Source: Pygmaiobacter massiliensis (lineage in GTDB: Bacteria > Bacillota > Clostridia > Oscillospirales > Ruminococcaceae). Taken from it: a DNA stretch of 64,000 nucleotides. The notes below the pieces were generated by a model. That model saw only the letters and a program-made list of their open reading frames with translations, had not been told where the DNA came from and made no database searches. The stretch covers positions 1,567,166 through 1,631,165 of the forward strand of contig NZ_OAML01000003.1 of assembly GCF_900199435.1 (NCBI RefSeq), read 5' to 3'. Positions within the stretch are counted from its first letter, which is position 1, and each line of letters opens with the position of its first letter. Below are positions 51,016 through 59,650 of the stretch, in pieces. Both the position numbers and the translations under genes were made by a program.

Positions 51016-51642
51016 CTGGAAAATTGCCAACGCCATAAAAAGAATGCCTCCGACGGGTGAAAGATCCGGCAGAGGACTGTCAGATACCCACTGGCCGAGT
51101 GCAGCACCGGCAAAGAGCGCGGCGCTGCCAGTGATGGCCACAGTGATGAGCAGTGCCCAAGGGGAAATGGCATATAGCCCTGCACCAAAACCCGCGCAAA
51201 AGCCGTCTAAGGCAAGCACCAAGCCTAAAAAAGAGGCCTCCTTGCCGGACAAAATAGCGCTGCGGTCAGTGTCTGCATGTTCTGGCACCAGGTAGAGGTC
51301 CAGCAGAATGCCAAAGCCACCGCATTTCAAATCCACCTGATGGCTGCCACCGCATCGGCGCAGTGCAATTTTTACGGTGCTTTCAAAAAACTTATAGGCA
51401 CCGACAAGGAACAGGATGAGAAAACCAGCAGCTTTTGCCAGTGAAGCTGGCAGTACGGCAAGCAGAAATTTGCCGCCTATCAGTGAGATGCCAACTGCAA
51501 GGCTGCCGACGAGACCCGCCAGCAGTGCCGACAGTAATGGCACCCGCACCTTGCTCATGCCAAGCCCAGCGCCGGCGAGAAAAGAATCGATGCTAAGTGC
51601 AAAACCGAGTGTTAGTGCGCAAAAAAAACCAGTATGTTCCAA
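51007..51642 (-). CDS. ytaF: YtaF-like sporulation membrane protein (MntP-like fold)
   Basis: The 211-residue protein has six hydrophobic segments in two repeated halves, each with an Asp: ALSIDSFLAGAGLG (near the N-terminus) and LALDGFCAGFGAG. This is the MntP/YtaF pattern. YtaF is linked to sporulation in Bacillus, and MntP exports manganese; which applies here is unknown. TTG 51642 lies after GGGAGG; the longer frame to 51795 overlaps the IscR-like gene and is rejected. Confidence 0.85.
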   Translation of the reverse strand: MEHTGFFCALTLGFALSIDSFLAGAGLGMSKVRVPLLSALLAGLVGSLAVGISLIGGKFLLAVLPASLAKAAGFLILFLVGAYKFFESTVKIALRRCGGSHQVDLKCGGFGILLDLYLVPEHADTDRSAILSGKEASFLGLVLALDGFCAGFGAGLYAISPWALLITVAITGSAALFAGAALGQWVSDSPLPDLSPVGGILFMALAIFQLK

Positions 51643-51699
51643 AGAATCGCCTCCCTTGCGCAGTATATGTGGAGCAAGAGCCGAGTGACAAAGAAAAAA

Positions 51700-51717
51700 G
51701 CGCCCTGGGCAGGGCGC
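51700..51717 (-). terminator. Terminator of the IscR-like gene
   Basis: GCGCCCT (51700-51706) pairs with AGGGCGC (51711-51717). On the minus strand it is followed by TTTTTTC, ending the iscR-like transcript before ytaF. Confidence 0.8.
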
Positions 51718-51730
51718 CTTGGTTTTTGTG

Positions 51731-52183
51731 CTAAGAGCAGGGGCAAATCTGCTCCGATTTGTGTTTTTCGTGGTATTCTGCCACAAGATCCGCAAGGGTA
51801 ATCTGGTCTACAACCCCCGCGATGGCTTCGTCGAGCCTGCGCCAGATGCCAATGGTGACACATTCGTCTGCACGCGGGCAAGTTTCGGTGCCCGCACATT
51901 TTGCACAGGAAACGGGGGAGAGGCTGCCCTCTGTGACCCGAAGAATATCGCCAACAGTGTACTTGTCCACTGTGCGTGAAAGCAGGTATCCGCCCTGTGC
52001 GCCGCGCACACTTTTTACAAACTCTGCACGCATCAGCATCGTGATAATCTGTTCTAAATATTTTTCGCTTAGCGATTGGCGGTGTGCAATGGCTGCAATG
52101 GGCACCTGCACACCGTTTTCACTATGCACGGCAATATCCAGCATCAGCCGCAGGGCATATCGCCCCTTGGTAGAAATTTTCAT
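51731..52183 (-). CDS. Rrf2 family regulator with IscR-like [2Fe-2S] cysteines
   Basis: The 150-residue protein has an N-terminal winged helix (YALRLMLDIAVHSENG and KYLEQIITMLMRAEFV, about residues 9-62) and a C-terminal cluster CAGTETCPRADEC with exact C-x5-C-x5-C spacing, as in IscR. This supports iron-sulfur binding and control of Fe-S or cysteine genes. No iscS or iscU follows, so its regulon lies elsewhere. A GAAAGGGG site precedes the start. Confidence 0.88.
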   Translation of the reverse strand: MKISTKGRYALRLMLDIAVHSENGVQVPIAAIAHRQSLSEKYLEQIITMLMRAEFVKSVRGAQGGYLLSRTVDKYTVGDILRVTEGSLSPVSCAKCAGTETCPRADECVTIGIWRRLDEAIAGVVDQITLADLVAEYHEKHKSEQICPCS

Positions 52184-52253
52184 TTGGCGGTTCCCCTTTC
52201 GAAAAGCCGTAATTGCCGCCCAAACAGCGACCTAAGCTGCCTGGGCAACTGAA

Positions 52254-52637
52254 TTAAGAGTTTTCAATAAAGCCCGCATTGCAGCGGGGGCAGGTGATGG
52301 CAATGCGGCCACGCCCGCGGGGAACCCGTACCTTTTGTCCACAGGAAGGGCAGGTGAAGTAACGATATTGCAGTGGTGCGTCAAATTTGGAAGGTCCGCT
52401 GCGCAGACGGCTCCAAAATGAGAGGAATTTTTCGTTTTCTGCACGGCGCAGCACAACTTTGGTGCTCATCGTGCGGAAGAATACCCAGACAATCAGCCCC
52501 ATGCCGATGAGCGGTAGAAAAATCCAGTCCGGAAACATACGGGAAAGCAAAGAAAGAATGAGTACGATAACCATAATGGCGCCAGAAAGAGCATCAAACC
52601 CATTGCGCCCAAAGAAAAAATTACGAAATCCGTTCAT
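52254..52637 (-). CDS. Membrane protein with C-terminal zinc ribbon, unknown function
   Basis: The 127-residue protein has two membrane helices (about residues 17-35 and 39-57), a basic loop, and a C-terminal zinc ribbon: CPSCGQKVRVP and CPRCNAGF (about residues 97-122). ATG 52637 lies after AAAGGA. Proteins of this layout are common in Firmicutes and uncharacterised. It is in the same direction as the IscR-like gene, 70 nt upstream of it. Confidence 0.75.
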   Translation of the reverse strand: MNGFRNFFFGRNGFDALSGAIMVIVLILSLLSRMFPDWIFLPLIGMGLIVWVFFRTMSTKVVLRRAENEKFLSFWSRLRSGPSKFDAPLQYRYFTCPSCGQKVRVPRGRGRIAITCPRCNAGFIENS

Positions 52638-52751
52638 TGTGATGATCTGTCCTTTCGGTTTACAGCACAAGCTGCACTGCTTTTATTATAGGTGGTGAGA
52701 CGACAGACCGCAAGCACTACCTCTTAAAATTTACGAAAAGGCCATAATCCA

Positions 52752-54734
52752 TCACGGGCAGAGCGGGAGCAAAATACAGAACTCGGCACCACCGGTGCTG
52801 AGGTTGCGTGCAAACAGCTCACCGCCGAGCTCGCGCACAGTGTTACGGGCAAAATACAGGCCCAAGCCACGCTGCTCGGTGCTTGCGCTGCGCAGCGAAA
52901 CTCCCTGCTCGAAAATATGTTCCAGCTCGGTTTTAGGAATGCCGATGCCGGTATCTGCCACTGTGATAAGGACGGAATCGCCCTGTTTTTTTGCACCCAG
53001 CGTAATTTTGCCACCTTCGGGGGTAAAGCTGAGTGCATTATAAATAAGATTTTCCAGCACCCGTGCACATTTGTCCGGCCAGCCAAAAAAGTAAAGAGAC
53101 TCGGTAGCGGGCCGAAAAACAAAATAAATGCCCTGGGCATCTGCATCCGGCTGATTGCTGCGGTAAACTTCCATTAAAAAAGAGGAAACCACAATTCTTT
53201 CTTTTGGGCCGGTAGGAAGCTCCTGATTAGAAAAGGTCTGAAGCGTTGTAACCCGACGGGTCATCTCGTCGGACTTTTGCTCGATTACCTCAAGATAGCT
53301 CTGGGTTTCTTTATCGAGCTGCAAGTTGCCAAAACGAATCAATTCCATATAAGAATGAATCGCGGACAGCGGTGCTTTAAGGTCGTGAGAAACATCGGCA
53401 AGAAAGCGTTTGCGCTCTTCGGAGAGGGCCTCTAACTGGTGGGTACGCAGGGCGACTTCTTCTTCCAGATGTTCTGTAAGATGTCGGTTTTCGTGCGCAA
53501 GCCGAAAGCTTTCTTTTGCCATTAAAACAGAAAAGCAGCACATGAGTAAACCGGCACAATAGTCTATAGGCCATAAAAAGCGAATTGGCTCAAATTTGCC
53601 GAAACCGAAATAATTTGCAAGCAGGCCAAGCGCAAAAATGTTGGAAGCCACAACCAGCAAAGTAGGCAAAGACTCTTGCGTTGCGCTATGTAAGACGCAC
53701 CAGAAAATGCTGCCAGCCATAAGCAGAAGGAAAGTGTTGGAAGCAAGATTTAATACCCCTAAGAGCAGTGATAGCCGAGCGGGCGGAATCATGGCCAGCA
53801 AAACAATCCATAAGATATAGAACCCGCAGATGACGATGATGGCTTTGATATAAGGGTGCCGTGTTACGCCGCACAGCTCTGCGGTAACGGCCAGGGCACA
53901 GATTAACATAGCCGTAAAGCTTAGATTTTTAAGACAGAAAAGAATTTTAATATGATTGATGCCGAAAAAGAAAAAGAGGGGATAACTGATGTACAAAGCG
54001 AAAGAAAGGGCTAGGCTGCCAAAGGTAAAAAGAAGGTGGCGGCGCTGGGTAATCCAAAGACCCAGGGTGAAAAGGCAAAGCGCCAGTGAAGAGAAGCAGC
54101 AAAGCGCAGAAAGGCACAAGGTGCTGAGCGCCAGATACATAATGCTGGATTGAGTGCCAATCACGGGCGCAGCGCGCATTCCAAAATAATAATGTGTTTG
54201 GTTCGAAACTTGAAAAACGATTTGGGTGTCGCCTTCGAGGAGAAAATTAATCAGTCTGTATTGTAAAAAAGGCGTGTAATCTATAGGATCGCCGCAAGAG
54301 GTAACAAGCACATCGTCAATATATAGGCTGTAAGAAGAGAAAATTTCAGGAATAAAAATAGATAGCCGCAGAGGTTCCGATTGATATTTTAAGTTGTAAA
54401 CATAGGTAGCAGAGCCCAAGGGAGTACCAGAAGAATGCATAGAGGAAAAAGTTTTTTTGTCCCCCAGGTTGATTCTCTGAAAAGAAGAGTTGCCAGCAAT
54501 TTCATTTGGAGCAAGCAGTTGGTCGGGGTAAATACGCCACCCATTAATCAGAGGAATGAGTGTGTTATTAGAAAAAGTGCTCTCATAAATCTGAAGCGTG
54601 CCATCTACTGCCTGAGGGGCAGAAAGTGTATATTTGTTATTATAGAAATAATTGAAAGTGAAAAAGATGGCAGCGATAAAAAAGCTGAGACAAAAAAGTG
54701 CAAAATTACGCATACGATGTTTTGTCTTCAGCAT
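52752..54734 (-). CDS. 7TMR-DISM sensor histidine kinase
   Basis: The 660-residue protein has an N-terminal helix, an extracytoplasmic sensory region of the DISM type (about 35-190), then seven membrane helices (about 195-385), a coiled coil, and kinase domains. The H-box reads DVSHDLKAPLSAIHSYMELI, the N-box LIYNALSFTPEGG, with DTGIGIPKTEL and GLGLYFARNTV following. ATG 54734 follows AAAGAGG. A terminator lies between it and the response regulator gene upstream, so the pair is not simply one transcript. The signal is unknown; DISM domains often bind carbohydrates or peptides. Confidence 0.88.
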   Translation of the reverse strand: MLKTKHRMRNFALFCLSFFIAAIFFTFNYFYNNKYTLSAPQAVDGTLQIYESTFSNNTLIPLINGWRIYPDQLLAPNEIAGNSSFQRINLGDKKTFSSMHSSGTPLGSATYVYNLKYQSEPLRLSIFIPEIFSSYSLYIDDVLVTSCGDPIDYTPFLQYRLINFLLEGDTQIVFQVSNQTHYYFGMRAAPVIGTQSSIMYLALSTLCLSALCCFSSLALCLFTLGLWITQRRHLLFTFGSLALSFALYISYPLFFFFGINHIKILFCLKNLSFTAMLICALAVTAELCGVTRHPYIKAIIVICGFYILWIVLLAMIPPARLSLLLGVLNLASNTFLLLMAGSIFWCVLHSATQESLPTLLVVASNIFALGLLANYFGFGKFEPIRFLWPIDYCAGLLMCCFSVLMAKESFRLAHENRHLTEHLEEEVALRTHQLEALSEERKRFLADVSHDLKAPLSAIHSYMELIRFGNLQLDKETQSYLEVIEQKSDEMTRRVTTLQTFSNQELPTGPKERIVVSSFLMEVYRSNQPDADAQGIYFVFRPATESLYFFGWPDKCARVLENLIYNALSFTPEGGKITLGAKKQGDSVLITVADTGIGIPKTELEHIFEQGVSLRSASTEQRGLGLYFARNTVRELGGELFARNLSTGGAEFCILLPLCP

Positions 54735-54890
54735 AGCAGCAAGCCTCTTTCCAAAATTGATAAAATATGGACTGCAAAGCAATGGGATGGGCAATAGGGA
54801 GAATTTTGAAAGCTGATTCGGGTTGTTAAGCCAGCGGAGAAGAAAGAGCATATCATGCTTTTGGGCAAACAACCAACGTGTTTTAACATA

Positions 54891-54924
54891 AAAAACAGGG
54901 CGGCTTGCAAGCTACCCTGTTTTT
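54891..54924. terminator. Terminator between response regulator and histidine kinase genes
   Basis: AAAAACAGGG (54891-54900) pairs with CCCTGTTTTT (54915-54924), with GCTT/AAGC extending the stem inside. It lies about 10 nt after the response regulator stop, on the way to the kinase gene. Confidence 0.8.
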
Positions 54925-54934
54925 ATGAAAAAAT

Positions 54935-55609
54935 TCAATTATCCACAAACAGGTATCCTTTGCCCCATGCGGTGCGAATAAAGGTTTTGTCCGGACATAG
55001 AGCATTTAGCTTTTTGCGCAACTGTCCAATATGTACCTGCACCGTGTGCGCATCGCCCAAATCGGGGGCATGCCAGATGCGGGTGTAAATTTCGCCTTGG
55101 GTAAAAGGGGTGTTGCGGTGTGTGGCCAGCAGCCGCAGAATATCGTATTCGCTGCTGGTTAAGCGCACAAGCTGCCCATTGACGGTTACCTGCCTTAATT
55201 TAAGGTTGATAATCAGCGGGCCAAATTTGAGCATCTGAAACTCTCCGCTTGCAGGTTTTTTGCAGCGGGCGTCGATGCGCAGCTGCAGCTCGCGGAAACT
55301 GTAAGGCTTGGTAATATAGTCGTCGCCACCGCACTCAAATGCTTCAGCAAGGGTTTGCTCTTGGCAAAAGTTTGTGACAAAGATAATCGGGGTGTCAGAA
55401 GTCTGACGGATGCGTCGGCAAAAATCGCAACCGTTGTCGTCGGTCAGCGCTATATCGAGCAAAATGCAGTCGTAATCTTCCTTATTAAGTAAAAAGAGCG
55501 CTTCCGCAGCATTGCGGGCGGTATCGATGCGATATTGATGCTCAGAAAAATAGATTTTATTGGCTTGCAAAATCTCCTCGTCATCATCTATACTTAAAAG
55601 CCGTAGCAT
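54935..55609 (-). CDS. OmpR/PhoB-type response regulator
   Basis: The 224-residue protein has a receiver domain (LRLLSIDDDEEIL at the N-terminus, phosphoacceptor Asp in CILLDIALTDDNG, about residue 52, and conserved KPYSFRELQLR) and a C-terminal winged helix (about 125-222; RLTSSEYDILRLLATHRN and TVQVHIGQLRKKLN). ATG 55609 follows AGGGAG; the frame back to 55666 is not supported. It is the likely partner of the adjacent DISM kinase. Confidence 0.93.
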   Translation of the reverse strand: MLRLLSIDDDEEILQANKIYFSEHQYRIDTARNAAEALFLLNKEDYDCILLDIALTDDNGCDFCRRIRQTSDTPIIFVTNFCQEQTLAEAFECGGDDYITKPYSFRELQLRIDARCKKPASGEFQMLKFGPLIINLKLRQVTVNGQLVRLTSSEYDILRLLATHRNTPFTQGEIYTRIWHAPDLGDAHTVQVHIGQLRKKLNALCPDKTFIRTAWGKGYLFVDN

Positions 55610-55788
55610 AAAAACATCTCCCTTGGTGATGAATGCAAGTTTTATTAAAAGAGCTGCAACCAACACTGAAAATATGAGGCAATAAAATGATAGGTATTTG
55701 CAGTCAAAATTTGACGTATCTATATGAGAATAGTAATATTATAGCATACTCATCAAAAAATTTACAATTATTGAGAAAAGTGAAAATA

Positions 55789-56415
55789 ATGAGAATTCAT
55801 CTTTGTAGGCATATACAAAAAGGGATAGTTCTATTCTTAGCGTTTGCATTTATTATGACTAGTTTCAAGGTTTCGGCAGCTGAAAACAATTTGCTTCAAA
55901 TTTACGACACGCTGGACCATTTTCGCGAAATAGAGGTGTCGGATACCGATGTGAATGCCGTGAAGCTTCATAAAAAAGAAATCTCTGAGTTGTTGACAGA
56001 GGTGAAAAAGCTGAATGCGAAAGAGAGGGCATTGATACCCCATAAAGATGCCGGGCAACTGGCGGGATATTTTGTTTTGCTGTATGCTTTAGAGGGCAAA
56101 GACACCGCAGAGCTGGAAAGCCTTTTTTCGGCAAAGCAAATCCAGGCGGCGGCTGCGCGGATCAATCAAGAAGAAAGCGAAACTGCAGGTTCGATGCAGT
56201 TTGCCGGACAGAGCCGGCAAGTGAGTGCGCCCAGCAGCTATGTGCCGGTGCGGCTGCTTGGCGTGCTGGTGGTCTTTTCAGCGATGATACCTGCCGGAAT
56301 GCTGATTCGCCGCAGGTGGCAAAGAGAAATGCAGCGGCGCAGGGCAGAAGCGGAAAATGCACAGCCAAAAGCGCGCCGCATACCGCGGAAGCGCCGCGCT
56401 CCGGTAGCCCGCTAA
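55789..56415 (+). CDS. Exported membrane-anchored protein of unknown function
   Basis: The 208-residue protein has an N-terminal signal peptide (IVLFLAFAFIMTSFKVSA) with likely cleavage after SAA. A helical extracytoplasmic region follows (about 35-130), then a Ser/Gln linker, one membrane helix (LLGVLVVFSAMIPAGML, about 158-174) and a strongly basic cytoplasmic tail rich in Arg. The ATG at 55789 was chosen over 55687 because the upstream part is non-family, A/T-rich leader. It is divergent from the two-component genes and may be their target. No family is recognised. Confidence 0.65.
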   Translation: MRIHLCRHIQKGIVLFLAFAFIMTSFKVSAAENNLLQIYDTLDHFREIEVSDTDVNAVKLHKKEISELLTEVKKLNAKERALIPHKDAGQLAGYFVLLYALEGKDTAELESLFSAKQIQAAAARINQEESETAGSMQFAGQSRQVSAPSSYVPVRLLGVLVVFSAMIPAGMLIRRRWQREMQRRRAEAENAQPKARRIPRKRRAPVAR

Positions 56416-56522
56416 CGCTTAGATAAAATACTCGATAAAGAATGCCTTGCACCATAAAAGATTGCGCCGGTACAGCCCGACGGATGTACTGATGCGAAAA
56501 ATAAAATGGAGGGACTGGGAAA

Positions 56523-57083
56523 ATGAGCATGACAAGAGAAGAGGCTTGGCAACTGCTAACCAAGTACAACAAAGACGCGTTCCACCTGCACCACGCCAAA
56601 ATGGTAGAGGGTACGATGCGCTATTATGCGAATTTGCTCGGCTACGGCGATGAAGCGGATTTTTGGGCGATTGTTGGCCTGCTGCATGATTTGGATTTTG
56701 AAGAGTTCCCCGAGGCACATTGCGTAAAAAGTCAGGAACTGATGAAAGAAGCCGGTGTGGAAGAGCGCATCATCCGCGCAACCGCCAGCCACGGCTATGG
56801 CCGTCAGGTAGATATTAAACCTGAGCACGAGATGGAAAAAGTGCTGTTTGCAGTGGACGAATTGACCGGTTTGATCGGCGCAGCGGCTTTGATGCGACCC
56901 TCTAAATCGGTACAGGATATGGAGCTGAAGTCGCTGAAAAAGAAATACAAGGATAAAAAATTTGCAGCAGGCTGCAGCCGGGAAGTGATTGGTGAGGGTG
57001 CCGACATGATGGGCTGGGAGCTGGACAAACTTTTGGAAGTGACCTTGGAAGCAATGAAAAGCTGTGAAGAAAGCGAAAACTAA
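56523..57083 (+). CDS. HD-domain hydrolase (HDIG type)
   Basis: The 186-residue protein has the HD metal site pattern: HHAKMVEGTMRYYAN (first His), GLLHDLDFEEFPEAH (the HD pair), the later ATASHGYGRQ and VDELTGLIGAAALMRP (final Asp). It is a single-domain phosphohydrolase of unknown substrate. GGAGGGAC precedes ATG 56523. A terminator follows at 57101. Confidence 0.88.
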   Translation: MSMTREEAWQLLTKYNKDAFHLHHAKMVEGTMRYYANLLGYGDEADFWAIVGLLHDLDFEEFPEAHCVKSQELMKEAGVEERIIRATASHGYGRQVDIKPEHEMEKVLFAVDELTGLIGAAALMRPSKSVQDMELKSLKKKYKDKKFAAGCSREVIGEGADMMGWELDKLLEVTLEAMKSCEESEN

Positions 57084-57100
57084 AATTTCTCTATTTCACA

Positions 57101-57128
57101 AAAGACGAGCGGTAACGCTCGTCTTTTT
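57101..57128 (+). terminator. Terminator after the HD-domain gene
   Basis: AAAGACGAGCG (57101-57111) pairs with CGCTCGTCTTT (57116-57126) over a GTAA loop, then T residues. Confidence 0.9.
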
Positions 57129-57158
57129 TTGATAAAATCGAGAAGATGAAATTGTCTA

Positions 57159-57187
57159 TTGACGTTAAGCGAGCAAGCCCTTATAAT
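57159..57187 (+). promoter_or_regulatory. Sigma-A promoter of the pyrimidine operon
   Basis: TTGACG (57159-57164), 17 nt and TATAAT (57182-57187). The leader of about 105 nt contains a hairpin (ACGCC...GGAGC with GCTCC...GGCGT, about 57195-57228) without a U-run; no PyrR-binding consensus was recognised. Confidence 0.75.
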
Positions 57188-57299
57188 AGAAAAAACGCCT
57201 CGAGGAGCACTGCCGCTCCCGGGGCGTAAATGCAGCTTAAACGAATGCACGAAGAGTAAATGTTGACAGCAAGAACGCACGAAGAACAGGAGAAACTAA

Positions 57300-58571
57300 A
57301 TGAAACTAAGAGGAAACATCTGGCTGGGGCACGGTTTTGCAAACGGTGAATTGACCGTTGACAAAGGCCGTATTGCTGGCATTGGTGTTTGTGTTTCCGA
57401 TAGTGACGGCGGCAGTGTTTTTAAATTAAATAATTGTTTTATCATACCGGGACTCGCAGATGTACATGTTCATTTGCGAGATCCCGGTTTTTCTATGAAA
57501 GAGACAATGTTTACTGGCACTGCAGCAGCGGCGAGGGGCGGATATACGGCAGTTTGCAGTATGCCAAACTTAAACCCGCCGCCAGACACACCGGAGCACT
57601 TGCAATTGCAACTGGATAAAATAAAGCGAGATGCCTGCGTAAAAGTTTACCCGGTGGGTACCATCACCAAAGGGCAACAGGGCAGCGGAGAGCTGAGCGA
57701 GATGGAAGCACTGGCGCCCAATGTCATCGGTTTTTCGGACGATGGCCGCGGTGTGCAGAGCGAAGCACTGATGGAAGAGGCAATGCACCGCGCTGCTGCG
57801 CTGGGTAAGCCCATCATCGCCCACTGCGAGGCAAACGAGCTGCTGCATGGCGGATATATCCACGATGGTGCTTACGCAAAAGCCCACGGACACAAAGGCA
57901 TCTCGAGCGAGAGCGAATGGAAACAGGTGGAACGTGACCTTGCCCTTGCAAAACGCACGGGCTGCCAGTACCATGTGTGCCATATTTCTACCAAAGAAAG
58001 CGTAGAGCTGATTCGCAAAGCGAAAGCGGAAGGTGTACGGGTAAGCTGCGAAACGGCCCCCCACTACCTGCTGCTGACCGAAGAGGACTTGCAGGAGGAC
58101 GGGCGGTTTAAAATGAACCCGCCGCTGCGCACGAAAGCGGACAGAGAAGCACTGGTTGCGGGTTTGGTGGATGGGACAATTGACATGGTAGCAACCGACC
58201 ATGCACCCCACACCGCAGGAGAAAAAGCAAGGGGACTTGCGGGCAGCGCTATGGGAATTGTAGGGCTGGAAACGGCATTTCCGCTGCTTTATACCTATCT
58301 TGTAAAACCCGGCATTTTGCCGATGGAACGTCTGATTGACGCTATGAGCACCGCGCCGCGTCGTATTTTTGGACTGCCGGGTGGTATGGCGGAAGGAGAT
58401 GCCGCAGACATTGCGGTGTTTGATTTGGACTGCGAATATAAGATTGACCCGCAGGAATTTGTTTCGATGGGTCAGGCGACCCCTTTTGCGGGATGGCAAG
58501 TAAACGGAAGAACGGTTATGACAATAGTGGAGGGAAAGATAAAATGGCAGAACAATTCAATCGTAAAATAG
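57300..58571 (+). CDS. pyrC: Dihydroorotase PyrC
   Basis: PyrC cyclises carbamoyl-aspartate to dihydroorotate in pyrimidine synthesis. The 423-residue amidohydrolase shows the metal site DVHVHLRDPG (about residues 54-63), further His in CHVCHISTKES, and the final Asp in VATDHAPHT (about residues 297-305). An AGGAG site precedes ATG 57300. carA begins inside its 3' end (28-nt overlap). It opens the pyr operon. Confidence 0.96.
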   Translation: MKLRGNIWLGHGFANGELTVDKGRIAGIGVCVSDSDGGSVFKLNNCFIIPGLADVHVHLRDPGFSMKETMFTGTAAAARGGYTAVCSMPNLNPPPDTPEHLQLQLDKIKRDACVKVYPVGTITKGQQGSGELSEMEALAPNVIGFSDDGRGVQSEALMEEAMHRAAALGKPIIAHCEANELLHGGYIHDGAYAKAHGHKGISSESEWKQVERDLALAKRTGCQYHVCHISTKESVELIRKAKAEGVRVSCETAPHYLLLTEEDLQEDGRFKMNPPLRTKADREALVAGLVDGTIDMVATDHAPHTAGEKARGLAGSAMGIVGLETAFPLLYTYLVKPGILPMERLIDAMSTAPRRIFGLPGGMAEGDAADIAVFDLDCEYKIDPQEFVSMGQATPFAGWQVNGRTVMTIVEGKIKWQNNSIVK

Positions 58572-59650
58572 TGCTGGAGAACGGCCAGGAATTTTACGGC
58601 TATGGCTTTGGCGCCAACGTGCAAGCCGTAAACGAAATCGTGTTTAACACTTCGATGGTTGGTTATCAGGAGGTTATCTCTGACCCGAGCTACACGGGGC
58701 AGATGGTGGTAATGACCTATCCGCTGATTGGCAACTACGGCCTTGCAGATGAGGACTACGAAACCAAAATTCCGACGATGGGCGGTTTGATTGTACGTGA
58801 GTACAATGACATTCCCTCCAACTTTCGCTATACGAAAACAGTAAGCGAAGTGCTCGAAGAGAACGGCATCCCGGGCATTTCCGGCATCGACACCCGTTGC
58901 CTGACCCGCATCATCCGCAAAGAGGGCAGCCAGAAGGTGCTGATTTGCGATGCCGACCTGCCGTATGCAGTGGCGATGAAGATTGTGAAAGATAGCGTGC
59001 TGCCGACAGACGGCGTACACAAGGTAAGCTGCAAAAAACGCTGGTACTCGCGTACCTTCAACCCCAACTTTAACGTGGTGGCGGTGGACTGCGGCATCAA
59101 ACTGAACATTGTGCGCAAACTGAACGAGCGCGGCTGCAACGTGACGATTGTGCCTTACAACACCACGGCCGAAGAAGTGCTGGCACTGCGCCCGGACGGG
59201 CTCTTCCTCTCGAATGGCCCGGCAGACCCGGTGGATGTGCCGGAAGTTGCCGAGCTAGTGCGCCAGCTGCACGGCAAGATGCCGATTTTCGGTATCTGCC
59301 TGGGCCACCAGATTATCTGCATCGCCTACGGTGCCAAGACTTATAAAATGAAGTTTGGCCACCGCGGCGGCAACCATCCGGTCAAAAACCTTGAGACCGG
59401 AAAAATCGAAATTACCAGCCAGAACCACAGCTACGCGGTAGATCCCACCACGCTGGAAAACACCGGGCTGACGCTGACCCACATGAACCTGCTGGACAAC
59501 ACTGCCGAGGGCGTACGCTGCGAGAAAGACAAGCTGTTCAGCGTGCAGTTCCATCCGGAAAGTGCGCCGGGCCCGCAGGATTCGGGCTACCTGTTCGACC
59601 AGTTCCTTGCATTGATGAACGAGCATAAGGAGGAAACCAAGAATGCCTAA
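58544..59650 (+). CDS. carA: Carbamoyl-phosphate synthase small subunit CarA
   Basis: CarA is the glutaminase subunit that supplies ammonia to CarB. The 368-residue protein has an N-terminal CPSase domain ([20 protein letters not shown]) and a class I glutamine amidotransferase domain (about 185-368) with the catalytic Cys in [12 protein letters not shown] and His/Glu in [15 protein letters not shown] 58544 follows GGAGGG inside pyrC. carB starts 8 nt before its end. Confidence 0.97.
   Translation: MAEQFNRKIVLENGQEFYGYGFGANVQAVNEIVFNTSMVGYQEVISDPSYTGQMVVMTYPLIGNYGLADEDYETKIPTMGGLIVREYNDIPSNFRYTKTVSEVLEENGIPGISGIDTRCLTRIIRKEGSQKVLICDADLPYAVAMKIVKDSVLPTDGVHKVSCKKRWYSRTFNPNFNVVAVDCGIKLNIVRKLNERGCNVTIVPYNTTAEEVLALRPDGLFLSNGPADPVDVPEVAELVRQLHGKMPIFGICLGHQIICIAYGAKTYKMKFGHRGGNHPVKNLETGKIEITSQNHSYAVDPTTLENTGLTLTHMNLLDNTAEGVRCEKDKLFSVQFHPESAPGPQDSGYLFDQFLALMNEHKEETKNA

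Noticed and set aside
57188-57299. PyrR attenuator in the pyr leader
   Set aside because: The leader hairpin has no U-run and no PyrR-binding consensus was recognised.
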